A stretch of DNA of 23,194 nt, from the NCBI GenBank assembly GCA_000431315.1, contig HF989735.1:63413-86606 (forward strand), written 5' to 3'. The translations under genes and the position numbers were made by a program. The notes under the pieces are model-generated. The model worked only from the letters and a program-made list of their open reading frames with translations. It was not told the origin of the DNA and did no database searches. Source of the DNA: Brachyspira sp. CAG:484. Lineage in GTDB: Bacteria > Cyanobacteriota > Vampirovibrionia > Gastranaerophilales > Gastranaerophilaceae. Below are positions 22,854 to 23,194 of the stretch, piece by piece (position 1 is the first letter of the stretch; each line of letters begins with the position of its first letter).

Positions 22854-23194
22854 TAAAAAAGTAGAGGATATTTTGAATGCACAGATTAATAAAGAATTCT
22901 ATTCCGCTTATTTATATCTTGCTATGTCTGCTCATTTTGATGAAATTGGTCTTAAAGGATTTTCTCATTGGACAAAGGTTCAGGCTCGAGAAGAAGTAGA
23001 CCATGGAATGATTTTATTTGATTACATAATCGAGCGCGATGGTAACGTAGAGTTAAAACAAATCGAAGCTCCACAGTATAATTTTGGAGAACCTCTGGAA
23101 ATATTTGAACAAATCTACAGCCATGAACGCTCAGTAACAGAGAGTATAGAATGCGTAGCTTCAATGAGTGAAGAAGAATGCGATATGGCTGGCC
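22846..23194 (+). CDS. Ferritin, non-haem (partial, runs off the window)
   Basis: The first 116 residues of a bacterial ferritin, open at the right edge. It begins with GTG at 22846 behind GGGAGGG (22834-22840), overlapping the superoxide reductase end. The first residues VINKKVEDILNAQINKEFYS match FtnA-type ferritins. Ferroxidase-site residues are present: Glu17-equivalent in NKEFYSAYLY, Glu and His in REEVDHG, and a further Glu in YSHERSVTES. Bacterioferritin is less likely because a full haem-site context is not seen. It stores iron as ferric mineral, limiting Fenton chemistry from the peroxide made by superoxide reductase. Full length is expected to be about 165-170 residues. Confidence 0.93.
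   Translation, partial: MINKKVEDILNAQINKEFYSAYLYLAMSAHFDEIGLKGFSHWTKVQAREEVDHGMILFDYIIERDGNVELKQIEAPQYNFGEPLEIFEQIYSHERSVTESIECVASMSEEECDMAG

Noticed and set aside
22952..23164. 70-residue open frame on the minus strand at the right edge
   Set aside because: It lies opposite the ferritin coding sequence, which is clearly the real gene.

Overview
The window is AT-rich bacterial DNA (about 35-38% GC by eye) with compact genes, short intergenic spaces and mostly recognisable ribosome binding sites. I infer a gut lineage of non-photosynthetic Cyanobacteria (Gastranaerophilales / Vampirovibrionia, 'Melainabacteria'). The reasons are a prepilin with the FTLAEVLITLGIIGVVAAMT leader, a von Willebrand A protein and a matrixin-type protease in styles I know from Cyanobacteria, and several unrelated hypothetical proteins with a short ISFGS / VSFTG-like motif near the N-terminus. 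This placement rests on pattern recognition, not on a search.

Layout. 1-354: no convincing gene; a 21-bp-stem inverted repeat, a tiny ORF containing a run of ten G, and a terminator. 355-1113 (+): type IV pilin-like protein, sharing a bidirectional terminator with the convergent FAD-dependent dehydrogenase (1149-2522, -). 2615-9412 (-): a tight operon in the order smc, scpA, scpB, membrane-anchored matrixin/TPR protease, small hypothetical protein. It is driven by a good sigma70-type promoter and joined by overlaps of 1 to 26 bases. 9413-10858: a 364-residue coiled-coil protein of unknown function with a sigma28 (FliA/SigD)-like promoter and an unusually long, structured 3' region. 11003-12694 (-): a short-form alpha-glucan phosphorylase homologue lacking the PLP lysine. 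12923-13810 (+): a hypothetical protein with a degenerate zincin-like motif.

13813-15045 (-): a PLP enzyme of the methionine gamma-lyase / aluminium-resistance family. 15146-16108 (+): a 67-residue protein and an exported VWA protein. 16155-16197: a palindromic repeat-like element. 16305-17483 (+): a membrane-anchored protein-kinase-like protein. 17485-20117 (-): a ChbG/HpnK-type carbohydrate deacetylase followed by a two-HKD phospholipase-D-family protein. 20205-21158 (+): a membrane family-2 glycosyltransferase, transcribed divergently from the deacetylase. 21164-21420 (-): the large, Alu-domain-containing SRP RNA with its own promoter. 21525-22298 (-): a membrane protein with a possible degenerate AAA+ domain. 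22461 to the window end (+): superoxide reductase overlapping a ferritin that runs off the edge.

How the genes work together. The smc/scpA/scpB set is the chromosome condensin. Superoxide reductase plus ferritin form an oxygen and iron stress unit typical of anaerobes. The deacetylase, glycosyltransferase and phospholipase-D protein point to envelope glycan or lipid work. The SRP RNA, pilin, VWA and protease genes concern export and the cell surface. The least explained elements are the sigma28-promoted coiled-coil gene with its structured 3' region, the kinase-like membrane protein, and the group of hypothetical proteins sharing the N-terminal F-[TGC]-[GS] motif.
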